Source: Azoarcus sp.
Lineage (GTDB): Bacteria > Pseudomonadota > Gammaproteobacteria > Burkholderiales > Rhodocyclaceae
NCBI GenBank assembly: GCA_031268195.1
Contig: JAIRXQ010000073.1
Location: 1 to 64,000 of the forward strand
Reading direction: 5' to 3'
Length of the DNA stretch: 64,000 bases
Below the pieces are notes generated by a model that saw only the letters and a list, made by a program, of their open reading frames with translations, was not told where the DNA came from and made no database searches. Positions 20,680 through 30,038 of this stretch are shown here, one piece after another (position 1 is the first letter of the stretch; every line of letters begins with the position of its first letter). The position numbers and the translations under genes are program-made.

Positions 20680-21225
20680 ATGTCTAGTGTGAAAAACAGC
20701 GGGCAGAAATTCATCGCCCGCAACCGCGCACCCCGGGTGCAGATCGAATACGACGTCGAAGTCTACGGCGCGGAGAAGAAAATCCAGTTGCCGTTCGTGA
20801 TGGGCGTCATGAGCGACCTGTCCGGCAAGCCGAAAGAGGAACTGCCTTCGGTACTGGATCGCAAATTCCTCGAAATCGACATCGACAATTTCGACGAACG
20901 CATGAAAGCCATCAAGCCGCGCGTCGCCTTCGCCGTCGAGAACACGCTCACCGGCGAAGGACAGATTGCAGTCGACATCACCTTCAACGGCATGGACGAC
21001 TTTTCACCCGCCGCGATCGCGCAGAACGTCGAACCCTTGCGCCAGCTCCTCCAGGCTCGCACGGAGTTGAACAATCTGCTGACCTACATGGATGGCAAGA
21101 CCGGCGCGGAAGACCTGCTCACCGAGGTTCTGAAAGATCCGACCCTGCTCAAGTCGCTTGCCAGCGTGCCCGCGCAGCAGACCGGAGCCGCCGCCGACAG
21201 CACTGACCCCAAACAGGAAGATTGA
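20680..21225 (+). CDS. tssB: T6SS contractile sheath small subunit TssB
   Basis: The 181-residue protein has the TssB/VipA signatures RAPRVQIEYDVEVYGAEKKIQLPFVMGVMSDLSG (split here: residues 11-44), KFLEIDIDNFDERM near residue 61 and the C-terminal LLTYMDGKTGAEDLL. It assembles with TssC into the contractile sheath that ClpV recycles. A TGAGGAG ribosome binding site precedes ATG at 20680. Confidence 0.96.
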   Translation: MSSVKNSGQKFIARNRAPRVQIEYDVEVYGAEKKIQLPFVMGVMSDLSGKPKEELPSVLDRKFLEIDIDNFDERMKAIKPRVAFAVENTLTGEGQIAVDITFNGMDDFSPAAIAQNVEPLRQLLQARTELNNLLTYMDGKTGAEDLLTEVLKDPTLLKSLASVPAQQTGAAADSTDPKQED

Positions 21226-21230
21226 CCGCC

Positions 21231-22733
21231 ATGCCTGATACCAGCGCCCTCCATTCACCGGTCGCCGCCGCCTCGTTCGCCAGCCAGACCGATTTCGCCT
21301 CCCTGCTCGAAAAGGAATTCAAGCCCAGGACGGACGAACAACGCAGCGCCGTCGAAACCGCCGTCCGTACGCTCGCCCAGCAAGCCATCAGTACCGCGGT
21401 CAAGCTCGATACCGATTCCTATCGCACCATCCAGGCCATCATCTCGGAGATCGACCGCAAGATGAGTGAGCAGATCGACCGCATCATTCATCACGCGGAT
21501 TTCCAGAAACTCGAAGCCGCCTGGCGGGGCTTGCACTACCTCGTCACCAACACCGAAACGGACGAGATGCTCAAGATTCGTTTCATGAACATCTCCAAGA
21601 AAGATCTGCACCGTACCCTGCGCCGCCATAAAGGCATCGGCTGGGACCAAAGCCCGATTTTCCGCCGCATCTACGAAGAGGAATACGGACAGCTCGGCGG
21701 CGCGCCTTACGGCTGCCTGGTTGGCGACTACTACTTCGACCATTCGGCGCCCGATGTCGAAATGCTCGGAGAGCTGGCAAAAATTTCCGCCGCGGCCCAC
21801 TGCCCGTTCATCGCTGGCTCCGACCCTGGCGTCATGCAAATGAAATCATGGCAGGAACTCGCCAATCCGCGTGACCTGACCAAGATTTTCGAGAATACCG
21901 AATACGCCCCCTGGCGCAGCCTGCGCGAATCGGAAGATTCGCGCTACATCGGACTGGCCATGCCGCGCTTCCTCGGCCGCATGCCTTACGGCGTCAAAAC
22001 CAACCCGGTTTCGGAGTTCGACTTCGAGGAAGACACCGGCGGCGCCGATCACCAGCGCTACCTGTGGGTCAACGCCGCCTATGCGATGGCGGTCAACATC
22101 AACCGCAGCTACAAGCAGTACGGCTGGGCGTCCTCGATCCGCGGCGTCGAATCGGGCGGCGTGGTGGAAAACCTGCCCTGCCATACTTTCCCGACCGACG
22201 ACGGCGGCGTGGACATGAAGTGCCCGACCGAAATCGCCATCTCGGACCGGCGCGAAGCGGAACTGGCCAAGAACGGCTTCATGCCGCTGATCCACCGCAA
22301 GAACACCGACTCGGCGGCGTTCATCGGTGCGCAAAGCCTGCAAAAGCCCACCGAATACTACGATCCGGACGCCACCGCGAACGCAAACCTCGCCGCGCGT
22401 CTGCCCTATCTGTTCGCATGCTGCCGTTTCGCCCACTACCTCAAGTGCATCGTGCGTGACAAGATAGGCTCATTCAAGGAACGCGACGAAGTGGAGCGCT
22501 GGCTGAACGAATGGATCGTCAACTACGTCGATGGCGATCCGGCCAATTCGAGTCAGGAAACCAAAGCCAGCAAGCCCCTGGCGGCGGCGGAAGTGAAAGT
22601 CGAGGACATCGAAGGCGATCCGGGCCGCTATAGCGCCAAGTTCTACCTGCGCCCGCATTACCAGCTCGAAGGACTGACGATGAGCCTGCGTCTGGTCTCC
22701 AAGCTGCCATCGGTCAAGAGCGGAAACAGCTGA
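21231..22733 (+). CDS. tssC: T6SS contractile sheath large subunit TssC
   Basis: The 500-residue protein is a full-length TssC/VipB: AWRGLHYLVTNTETDEMLKIR near residue 97, PYGCLVGDYYFDH near residue 160, PRFLGRMPYG near residue 245, and a C-terminal FYLRPHYQLEGLTMSLRLVSKLP. ATG at 21231 lies 5 bases after the tssB stop; a TTG at 21222 inside tssB is unlikely. A strong terminator follows. Confidence 0.97.
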   Translation: MPDTSALHSPVAAASFASQTDFASLLEKEFKPRTDEQRSAVETAVRTLAQQAISTAVKLDTDSYRTIQAIISEIDRKMSEQIDRIIHHADFQKLEAAWRGLHYLVTNTETDEMLKIRFMNISKKDLHRTLRRHKGIGWDQSPIFRRIYEEEYGQLGGAPYGCLVGDYYFDHSAPDVEMLGELAKISAAAHCPFIAGSDPGVMQMKSWQELANPRDLTKIFENTEYAPWRSLRESEDSRYIGLAMPRFLGRMPYGVKTNPVSEFDFEEDTGGADHQRYLWVNAAYAMAVNINRSYKQYGWASSIRGVESGGVVENLPCHTFPTDDGGVDMKCPTEIAISDRREAELAKNGFMPLIHRKNTDSAAFIGAQSLQKPTEYYDPDATANANLAARLPYLFACCRFAHYLKCIVRDKIGSFKERDEVERWLNEWIVNYVDGDPANSSQETKASKPLAAAEVKVEDIEGDPGRYSAKFYLRPHYQLEGLTMSLRLVSKLPSVKSGNS

Positions 22734-22762
22734 TCGGCGCGACTGCGCTCGGCACAACCCAA

Positions 22763-22799
22763 AACCGCGCCCCGCTTCTCCGCGAGGCGCGGTTTTTTT
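22763..22799 (+). terminator. Rho-independent terminator after tssABC
   Basis: A 9-bp GC-rich stem AACCGCGCC (22763-22771) pairs perfectly with GGCGCGGTT (22786-22794) and is followed by a run of T to 22799. The T-run overlaps the stop codon of the convergent tagJ. Confidence 0.9.
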
Positions 22800-23586
22800 A
22801 TACGTCCGTCGGAGGCCGCGCGAAGACGATGCGCCCTGCCTCGAACATGCCAAGCGGTTCGCCATCCACATACCAGGCGCGCCGCCCGCGTCCCTGCCAG
22901 GAATCTTCCGCCAACGCCACCCAACTCGTCTCAGCCCCGGTCAGCAAGGCATCGCTACGCTCATCGGAGGGCAGCACATAACGTGCGGGCATATAAGCGA
23001 TCCGGGCCGGATGCCCCGCGAGCTTCAGGTCGACGGGCGCCCACACCAGTTCCACGGCGCGGCGCGGCGCGGGAATCTCGATGCTTTCCACCTTATCGAA
23101 CGGCACCCAGTAATACGCCCCGCCCAGAATGACTTCGGCCACCGGCCCCAGACGCGCGTCGCCGTCGGAGATCCACTCGAATGCCGTATCGTCGGCACCG
23201 TAGCGCCCCTTGCTTGGCGGCGCCTCTTCCAGCGCTTCCCGGCGCAAAGCCGCCGCCTCATCGCCGGATTGACGCAAGGCGGCGATCATTTTCTCCAGCC
23301 ATGCGGGCGGCGGCGCCAACAGATCCGGCAGAATCTTGCCGTCAAACACGGCCTCGCGCGCCTGCTCGGCCAGGACCAGCGCCTTGCACAACTGCGCTTG
23401 CGGCACCAGTTCGGCGTCGAACTGGCAGGCAAGCTGCAACTGCTGCAAAGCTTTCGCATAGTCTGCCTGTACGAGTCGCAATTGCGCCAGCGCCATGCGA
23501 TGCGACGCCACAAGCGGTTCCGCGCGAATCGCGGCGTTGATGTCCTCCACTTCCTGAGCCAGGCCGCGGGTGATGAGAGAAGTCAT
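22798..23586 (-). CDS. tagJ: T6SS accessory protein TagJ (ImpE/SciE family)
   Basis: The 262-residue protein has an N-terminal tetratricopeptide-like helical region (RGLAQEVEDINAAIRAEPLVASHR, then QADYAKALQQLQLACQFD) and the ImpE C-terminal domain with FEWISDGDARLGPVAEVILGG near residue 150. TagJ binds the TssB N-terminus and may tune ClpV action on the sheath. ATG at 23586 (MTSLITRG) is preferred to an in-frame extension to 23673. It is convergent with tssC and lies apart from the other leftward T6SS genes. Confidence 0.87.
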   Translation of the reverse strand: MTSLITRGLAQEVEDINAAIRAEPLVASHRMALAQLRLVQADYAKALQQLQLACQFDAELVPQAQLCKALVLAEQAREAVFDGKILPDLLAPPPAWLEKMIAALRQSGDEAAALRREALEEAPPSKGRYGADDTAFEWISDGDARLGPVAEVILGGAYYWVPFDKVESIEIPAPRRAVELVWAPVDLKLAGHPARIAYMPARYVLPSDERSDALLTGAETSWVALAEDSWQGRGRRAWYVDGEPLGMFEAGRIVFARPPTDV

Positions 23587-23644
23587 GATGTGAGCTCGGG
23601 TGGTTGAAATGATCGGGAACGCGCGCCGCCGCGCTGGAGCAGTC

Positions 23645-24970
23645 TCATGCCTTGACCCGGTTGTCTTCGACACGCTTGCGCTTGCCCACGGTGCGCTCGA
23701 TGCGGCCCGGTTCGACGAGCTTCACCACCGGGGTGATGAGCAGCTTCTGGCGCAGGCGATCGACGACGTGGCGGCGGAAATGATCCAGGTGCTCGAAAGA
23801 ATCACTGAACGCGTCCGGCTTGAGCTCCACCATGATGGTGATGCGATCCAGCCCGGCCTCATTGTCGAGCACGATGCGGTAATACGGCGAGAGGCCCTGT
23901 ACGCCCTGTAGCACGTCCTCGACCTGACTCGGAAAGATGTTGGTGCCGCGCACGATGAGCATGTCATCGGTGCGCACGCGCACCTTGTCCATGCGCGCAT
24001 GGGTGCGGCCACAGGCGCAGGCTTCGGTGGTGACGCGGGTGAGGTCGTGCGTGCGGTAGCGCAGCATCGGGAAGGCTTCCTTGTCGAGCAGGGTCAGGAC
24101 GAGTTCGCCCTCGCTGCCTTCGGGCAGCGGCTCGCCGGTGTGGGGATCGACGATCTCCCACAGGAAATGATCTTCCGCGATGTGCTGCTGCTCGCGCGCG
24201 GCGAGGCACTCCCCGGCCACGCCAGGGCCATTGACTTCGGTCAGGCCGTAGTTGTCGGTGCAGACGATGTGCATGCGAGCTTCGATTTCGCGCTTCATGC
24301 CCAGCGTGCAGGGTTCGCCGCCGAAAAGACCGACACGCAGGCTGGAAGCCTTCCAGTCGAAGCCGAGCGATTCACCTATTTCGCACATATGGAGCGCATA
24401 GGACGGCGTGGAGATGAGCACCGTGCTCTTGTAATCCTCGATCATCATCAGATGGCGCTCGGTGTTGCCGGAGCCGGCGGGCACCATCATGCAGCCGAGC
24501 TTTTCGCAGCCGTAGTGCAGCCCGAAGCCACCGGTAAACATGCCGTAGCCGAAGGCCATCTGCACGCGGTCGGCGCGGGTGATGCCCGCCATCGCCACCA
24601 GACGGGCGACGCAATCGCTCCACACGTCGAGGTCGTGGCGAGTGTAGCCGATGACGATGGGCTTGCCGGTGGTGCCGGACGAAGCGTGCAGGCGCACGAT
24701 ATCGTCGAGCGGCACGGCGGCCAGACCATACGGGTAGGTGTCGCGCAGCACCTTTTTGTCGGTAAAGGGCAAGCGCCGCACATCATCGAGCGTACGCACG
24801 TCCTGCGGCGCAAGGCCGAATTCCTTGAAACGCTCCCGATACCAGGGCACCCGCTCGTACGTCCAGGCGAGCTGTTTGCGCAGTTTGTCCAGCTGAATGG
24901 CGCAAATGCGCTCGCGCGAGGCAGTTTCGATTTCGGGCTCGAAAAAATTCCCTTGCTGCCGATCCGTCAT
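23645..24970 (-). CDS. paaK: Phenylacetate-CoA ligase
   Basis: The 441-residue enzyme activates phenylacetate to phenylacetyl-CoA with ATP. The adenylate-forming motif SSGTTGKP is at residues 97-104, followed by the TDNYGLTE motif near residue 245 and a C-terminal domain with VRGTNIFPSQVEDVL near residue 335. Length is normal for PaaK. ATG at 24970 (MTDRQQGNFFEPEIE) is the family-like start; the open frame continues upstream through the (ATTTCA)4 repeat. No other phenylacetate genes lie here; the pairing with an ACT-domain gene is common for PaaK paralogues in bacteria that degrade aromatics or ferment indole compounds, so the true substrate could be a related aryl acid. Confidence 0.92.
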   Translation of the reverse strand: MTDRQQGNFFEPEIETASRERICAIQLDKLRKQLAWTYERVPWYRERFKEFGLAPQDVRTLDDVRRLPFTDKKVLRDTYPYGLAAVPLDDIVRLHASSGTTGKPIVIGYTRHDLDVWSDCVARLVAMAGITRADRVQMAFGYGMFTGGFGLHYGCEKLGCMMVPAGSGNTERHLMMIEDYKSTVLISTPSYALHMCEIGESLGFDWKASSLRVGLFGGEPCTLGMKREIEARMHIVCTDNYGLTEVNGPGVAGECLAAREQQHIAEDHFLWEIVDPHTGEPLPEGSEGELVLTLLDKEAFPMLRYRTHDLTRVTTEACACGRTHARMDKVRVRTDDMLIVRGTNIFPSQVEDVLQGVQGLSPYYRIVLDNEAGLDRITIMVELKPDAFSDSFEHLDHFRRHVVDRLRQKLLITPVVKLVEPGRIERTVGKRKRVEDNRVKA

Positions 24971-24983
24971 TTTGTCGATCCGG

Positions 24984-25007
24984 ATTTCAATTTCAATTTC
25001 AATTTCA
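24984..25007. repeat. Hexanucleotide repeat (ATTTCA)4 in the paaK leader
   Basis: Four perfect units of ATTTCA lie between the ACT-domain gene and paaK. On the coding (minus) strand the first unit, TGAAAT, supplies the stop codon of the ACT gene, and the last unit ends 14 bases before the paaK ATG. Copy changes of six bases would alter the spacing around the paaK ribosome binding region. Confidence 0.9.
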
Positions 25008-25424
25008 AATACTCGCCGCAATCTCTTTCTGCGAAACGAGCTCGACCGGCTGACCATGCAACGCGGCTTCGGCGGAGGCAATGTCGTCGACGTGAATCGC
25101 AATGAAAGTGGAAATCAGGGAATAGCTGTAGAGCACGTTGAGCCCCGCATCGGCAATGACACCCATGACACGCGCCAGCTCTCCCGGCTGATCGGGCAGG
25201 CGGATGCACAAAATGTCGGATTGCGTGGCGGCATAACCCTGTGCGCGCAACACATCGAGCGCCTCGGCAGGTTTATCCAGAATGAACCGCGCGATGCCGT
25301 AGTCGCCCGTGTCGGACACCGAATAACCGCGCACGTCGATGCCTGCCGCCTCGAACGCGCCCAGCACATGCTTCAGGTGTCCCGGCTGGTTTTCCTGAAA
25401 AACGCTGACCTGTGAAACCGCCAT
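25005..25424 (-). CDS. ACT-domain protein paired with paaK
   Basis: The 139-residue protein is made of two consecutive ACT modules (about 1-70 and 71-139: VSVFQENQPGHLKHVLGAFE, then IRLPDQPGELARVMGVIADAG). ACT domains bind amino acids or related small acids; this stand-alone tandem form is often encoded next to phenylacetate-CoA ligase and is thought to be a regulator or ligand sensor. ATG at 25424 (MAVSQVSVF) is preferred over an in-frame start at 25454. The gene is upstream of paaK in the same orientation and ends inside the hexanucleotide repeat. Confidence 0.85.
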   Translation of the reverse strand: MAVSQVSVFQENQPGHLKHVLGAFEAAGIDVRGYSVSDTGDYGIARFILDKPAEALDVLRAQGYAATQSDILCIRLPDQPGELARVMGVIADAGLNVLYSYSLISTFIAIHVDDIASAEAALHGQPVELVSQKEIAASI

Positions 25425-25514
25425 GACCGTGTCAATCTCCAGCCGCATCCGCAATAGGCGCGCGGCAACCTGTAAAAGTTGAAAAATGCGGATTTTACCG
25501 GAATTCCGCCGCGC

Positions 25515-28500
25515 TCATTCCGGAGCCGTCTTTTTCCAGTACCCGTTGCCGATCCAGGCGGCGGCCCCCCGCTTCAGCCAGAGCATGAGGCTATACACGA
25601 GCCAGAGCGTCCACGCCGGCATGAGCAGACGATAGATCCATATCGGCAGACTGAATACTTCGCCGGAAGGCAATATGCCGGGGCTTGAATCGACGAACCA
25701 GTTCAACTGGATGGCGCTGGAGCCGTAGCCGCGAATATCCATCTCGGGCACGCCGAGCAACCCGGACGAAATCGCGCTGATAAGCACCGCCGCGAGCACG
25801 ACGGTCAGCGCTGCAATGCCCCCCTGCATGGCGTTGAACTTCACGGCCGGCCAAGCCGCGCAGGCCGTCGAGCGCACGCGCCATTCGAGGACGAACAGCC
25901 AGAGCACGACCAGCAGCAGCGCTGCCCAGGAGAAGGTGGAAAATCCAAGCACGAGCAAGAGCCATTGCCGCCCGCTCAACGCCGTCCGGCCGGAGCGCAT
26001 CAACAGGAAAGCGATGAGCAGCGCCGCCGCCAGCTCGCACCAGTACAGCACCGAGGGGCCGACGAGCGGGCCGCGTGTGTCCAGCACCCAGCGCTGTTCA
26101 TCCAGACGAACACGCAAATCGACATTGGCGGCGGGCATGCCGAGGTCGATCGCCGGAGTCGCGGCCATCCACCCGGCCTCGCCATGCTGACGCAGTACGA
26201 GCGTGTAAGACTGCATGCCCGGTGCAACCGGCAGGCTCAACGCGCCGCCCCGCACCTGCACATTCAAAACAGCGCCGGAGCGGCGAGCCTCGATCAGCTC
26301 GATGCCCTGCGGCAAGACGAGGCGCTGCTCGCCGCCCTGACTCGCCCGCAGCGCAAACGTCAGCACATGGTCGCTGGCGTGCCGCCCGATGCGGCTTTCC
26401 AGCCGCACCCGGTCGATGGCCTGCGTGCTGCCCTCGGTCTTGACCGGCTGGGACAACTTGAGCACGAGCCTTTCGCCAGGCAAGGGATGAAACTCGAAAA
26501 CAACGCCGTTGCCGCCCGTCTCGGGGGGCAGCGTCACCGGCACGCCCTTGTCCCATTCCAGATGCCATGCGGGACTCACCGACACGCGCCACGTCTCCGC
26601 GCGTTCCGGCAAAGGCGGCGCAATCAGTTCGATCGTGCGCTTCTTGTCGAGCAGCGATGTCCAGAATGCCGCGCCCGCATTGCCTGAAAATACCGCCAGC
26701 GCCTGCCCGTCCTGCACTTTCACGCCGGGCGTGGTGACGTGCTCGCCAGGCAGCAAGGGCACCGGGAAAGTGAAACCGCCCTCCGCGGGCGCGACGCGGA
26801 CGACCCGTGTTTCGATGCTCCAATCCAGCCCGAAATCGAAATCCCGCCGCACCTGCACGTAAGGCGGAAATTCCTGCGCCGCGCGCACGCTTGCCCCGTC
26901 ATCGCCTTCCGTCCCGGTGGCGATGCGGGAAAAATTCAGCGTCTCGCTCAACAGGCGGCCCTCGTCGATGCCTTCGACCCGCCAGCCTTGCCCGACGAAG
27001 CCGACCCGCGCGGGCGGCAACGGGAAACCGAGCGCAGCGGTATCGCTCCCCAGCGCGTATTCGATCCGGATGCGATGCACCCCGCGCGACAAGGCGACAT
27101 AACTGTTGCCTCCAACGCGCAGCACGGGACGCACTGCGCCATCGACGCGCACGTTGCGCAAGGCCGAACGTTCGTCCGGCTCCGGCAGCGCCAGCGATGC
27201 TGGAGCCTCGACGTGCACGGCGAGCGTCACCCGCAGGGCTTGTGATCCGGCATCGATGCGGGCTTCGGACACGTCGATGCAATGCGGCGCGCAGGCGGGC
27301 GCTTCGAGCAGACGCGCCTTGAATTCCTCCAGCAGCGCAGGCGGCGGATATGCCGCATCGGAATTGGCGGCGGCAACGGGCGATGGAGACAACGCCACGG
27401 CGAACAGCGCCAGCCCCACGCCCACCGCGAGCGCTAGCGGCGCGGCGGGCGGTGTCACCGCCAGACTTTGATGTTCCGCGCCGCGCGGCGGCGAGTCTGG
27501 CTGCGAACCCAGCGGGAAAACCGTGCGGAACAGGCGCACGGCGAGTATGCCGAGCAGCGCCAGCATCGCCAGCCGCACCAGGCGCGTCAGCCAGGGCGGG
27601 CTGATCAGGAAATACACATTGCGCGTCTCCGTGACCGGCCCCGACCAGTGCAGCCGGTATTGCCGCCCCAGATCCCAGGCCGGCTCGCCGCCGCCGGTCT
27701 GCGTCACCGTGGATTGAGCGTAACGCTGTAACGGGTAGGCTGCACTCAGGCCCAGTCTGGATTGCGGTTTGAGCGCCTTTTTCCGAAGCGGGGCGAGCAC
27801 CGAATCGGCCTCCATATTCGGCGCTATCACCGACGGCGCGGGCGCAGGTTCCGGGGCACTTTCCGCATCGGAAAATTGCTCCGCCACCTCGGACGCCACC
27901 ACATTGTGTGCCGCCACATCGAGACCCCGCGCGGCGTCACGGCGGACGAGCGCCCCGCCATCGCTGCCTTCGAGTTGCGGATAGAGCACGTAACCAAGCT
28001 GCATCGACGCGAATGCCGCCGTCGTCGCCAGGAAACACACCAGGGCCAACCATTGTCCGTACCGCAGCGGCCGGCGGACCCGGCCGTTCGGCAGCGCGCG
28101 GTGCAACAAGGCAAGCGTCACGACCGCGGCAAAAGAGAGCACCGGCGCAAACGGCTCGGTCGCCGCCAAGATCAGATAGACGCTCGCAACGATGCCGCCC
28201 ATCGCGCCAAGCAGCCGCCAGGCCAGCAGCGCGAACAAGGCGACAAAGAAAAGATCGAATACCGTCCAGCGTTCCATCCAGACATTGGACGAGACGGCAT
28301 CCGCGCCCGGAACCGCGAGCAGCCAGTAACCATAAGGCAAGTGCAGCGTGGCTTCGACGCTGTCGAACGACTGATGCCAGCCGGTGACGGGAACGCGCGA
28401 GAACGGCCCCGCCGCCAGACGTACACCGGCATTGAGCGTGACCTCTTTCTGCCGCCATTCGACACCGCTCAAACGTTCGTTGGCGCCATGCGTGACCAGC

Positions 28501-29861
28501 AGCGCCGAAGTATCGCCGCCGCCCGGCGTGGGTGCGATCTCGGCGCCCCCTCGCAGCGCGCGGCTGTCGGCGCGCTCCAGCGTATAAGGCTTGGCCACAT
28601 CGAAACGCCATTCCTGCCGCATATCACCTTCGATGCGGTCACGGGCAAAAAAACCATCGCCGGAAAAATCCAGCCACATCTCGCGCTGCAAGGTCAAACG
28701 TTGGTTGTCGAGCTCGCCCTGCCCGCGAGAATGTTGCTCGATGTCGAATTTGGCCTCCACGCCCACCGCGAACGCGGGCAGCAGCGCCCAATCGTCCGGC
28801 ACGCCAGCCTGACGTGGATCGACGGCGCTCACCCCGCCCGCTTTACCGGGAATCACGGCCGTGGCGCGCAGGGACGGCGCCGCCTCGTAGCTCCACACTT
28901 CCTGCATCCGCCCTTGTCCCAGTTTCGGCACGACACTCTGCAAAGGTTCGTCCAGGCGCGCTTCGATTTCGACCGTCGCTTGTCCGGGCACAGCCTGTAC
29001 CCGCAAACGCCCATCCTGATCGAGGCGCGCCGCCCAGGGCGAAACGAGCCGCACCGGGACGAAATGCGCCGGAAGCATGTCCGGCACACTCAGCTCCCGC
29101 GCCTTGCCCGACACCTTGAAACGCACCCGTGTCGAGAGCCGCGCCGGGATACCGTCGCTCAATTTGCGATAGATCTGGTAATCGACGCTGTCCTCGGCGC
29201 GTTCAGGTCCCGGCTCGCTTGCCGCGCTGCCAATGTCGAGCACATTGCCCCGCCGCGCCGGGGCAGGCAGGGCAAGGCCATCGATCGTGAGCGAAACGAG
29301 CGCCACACTGGCGGGCACCGCCAATGTCCGGGGGCGTTCCTGCCACGGAATGAAGCCGCCCACCGTATGCCTGCCGGGCAGCAGCCACACGATCGGCATG
29401 CCGCCGCGCTCCAGCACCGGGTGTACCTCACCGTCGACCGTCACCTGCTCCGGCCAGTGTTCGCGGCTCCCGGGCAAGCCAGCGGCGCTGCGCCGCTGGA
29501 TCTCCCAGACTTGATCGAAGCGCACGCCCGCGTTGCTCATGCTCAGCTTCAAGTCGCCGGGCCAGGCACAAAAATCGGGACGATGCGCGCCGGCCACTTC
29601 GGGACACAGCCAATCTTCCCGTCCGCGCAAAACCCAAGCCTTCCAGGGCTTGAGCGCTTCCGGGATGTCGCCGCCCGTTTGTTGCAGCAGCGCTTGCGCA
29701 GCGGGCGCGGACTTTCCGGCTTTCATCGCCGCGGTGATGGCGGGCTTTGCAGCCGCCGCCCGCGGGCGCGCCTGAACATCGCTGCCCCACAGGAACACTG
29801 CGAGCGCAACCATCCAAAGCAGCCTCGCCATCCATTCCGTTTTTCTCGCAAAACGGCACAT
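25515..29861 (-). CDS. Very large uncharacterised membrane protein, 1448 aa
   Basis: I do not recognise a named family. A signal-like segment (about 11-30) precedes a long beta-rich, probably periplasmic region (about 35-530). Membrane spans follow near 537-600, 605-622, 755-776 and 805-830, then a second beta-rich periplasmic region (about 835-1260) and a C-terminal group of spans near 1270, 1297-1325, 1345 and 1407. The two large outer regions look alike in style (VTVDGEVHPVLERGG near 142 and VRVDGAVRPVLRVGG near 910, each followed by a GxHxxxxxxxW or GVHRIRIEY element), suggesting an internal duplication. Start 29861 or ATG at 29831. It stands alone between the ACT-domain gene and the thiolase. 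Envelope function is inference. Confidence 0.75.
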   Translation of the reverse strand: MCRFARKTEWMARLLWMVALAVFLWGSDVQARPRAAAAKPAITAAMKAGKSAPAAQALLQQTGGDIPEALKPWKAWVLRGREDWLCPEVAGAHRPDFCAWPGDLKLSMSNAGVRFDQVWEIQRRSAAGLPGSREHWPEQVTVDGEVHPVLERGGMPIVWLLPGRHTVGGFIPWQERPRTLAVPASVALVSLTIDGLALPAPARRGNVLDIGSAASEPGPERAEDSVDYQIYRKLSDGIPARLSTRVRFKVSGKARELSVPDMLPAHFVPVRLVSPWAARLDQDGRLRVQAVPGQATVEIEARLDEPLQSVVPKLGQGRMQEVWSYEAAPSLRATAVIPGKAGGVSAVDPRQAGVPDDWALLPAFAVGVEAKFDIEQHSRGQGELDNQRLTLQREMWLDFSGDGFFARDRIEGDMRQEWRFDVAKPYTLERADSRALRGGAEIAPTPGGGDTSALLVTHGANERLSGVEWRQKEVTLNAGVRLAAGPFSRVPVTGWHQSFDSVEATLHLPYGYWLLAVPGADAVSSNVWMERWTVFDLFFVALFALLAWRLLGAMGGIVASVYLILAATEPFAPVLSFAAVVTLALLHRALPNGRVRRPLRYGQWLALVCFLATTAAFASMQLGYVLYPQLEGSDGGALVRRDAARGLDVAAHNVVASEVAEQFSDAESAPEPAPAPSVIAPNMEADSVLAPLRKKALKPQSRLGLSAAYPLQRYAQSTVTQTGGGEPAWDLGRQYRLHWSGPVTETRNVYFLISPPWLTRLVRLAMLALLGILAVRLFRTVFPLGSQPDSPPRGAEHQSLAVTPPAAPLALAVGVGLALFAVALSPSPVAAANSDAAYPPPALLEEFKARLLEAPACAPHCIDVSEARIDAGSQALRVTLAVHVEAPASLALPEPDERSALRNVRVDGAVRPVLRVGGNSYVALSRGVHRIRIEYALGSDTAALGFPLPPARVGFVGQGWRVEGIDEGRLLSETLNFSRIATGTEGDDGASVRAAQEFPPYVQVRRDFDFGLDWSIETRVVRVAPAEGGFTFPVPLLPGEHVTTPGVKVQDGQALAVFSGNAGAAFWTSLLDKKRTIELIAPPLPERAETWRVSVSPAWHLEWDKGVPVTLPPETGGNGVVFEFHPLPGERLVLKLSQPVKTEGSTQAIDRVRLESRIGRHASDHVLTFALRASQGGEQRLVLPQGIELIEARRSGAVLNVQVRGGALSLPVAPGMQSYTLVLRQHGEAGWMAATPAIDLGMPAANVDLRVRLDEQRWVLDTRGPLVGPSVLYWCELAAALLIAFLLMRSGRTALSGRQWLLLVLGFSTFSWAALLLVVLWLFVLEWRVRSTACAAWPAVKFNAMQGGIAALTVVLAAVLISAISSGLLGVPEMDIRGYGSSAIQLNWFVDSSPGILPSGEVFSLPIWIYRLLMPAWTLWLVYSLMLWLKRGAAAWIGNGYWKKTAPE

Positions 29862-29982
29862 GCCCTTGTCCGCCCGTTAGATCGTCGCCGAAACAAGGCG
29901 TGATGCTAACAACAAAACCTTGCGCGAACAAATCTCGTATATATGCAAAATATAAATTCTGGTGAGAACCATGCGGGACAGC

Positions 29983-30021
29983 GGATAAAAAAACGGCATC
30001 CGAAGATGCCGTTTTTTATCC
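29983..30021. terminator. Bidirectional rho-independent terminator
   Basis: A long hairpin: GGATAAAAAAACGGCATC, loop CGAA, then GATGCCGTTTTTTATCC. T-runs occur on both strands. It lies downstream of the leftward thiolase gene and upstream of the 1448-residue protein gene, so it should isolate the two. Confidence 0.88.
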
Positions 30022-30038
30022 TGGAACGCCGGTAAGTA

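Noticed and set aside
27762-29903. A 713-codon plus-strand frame
   Set aside because: It is antisense to the 1448-residue membrane protein gene, is Arg-rich and has no recognisable motif.
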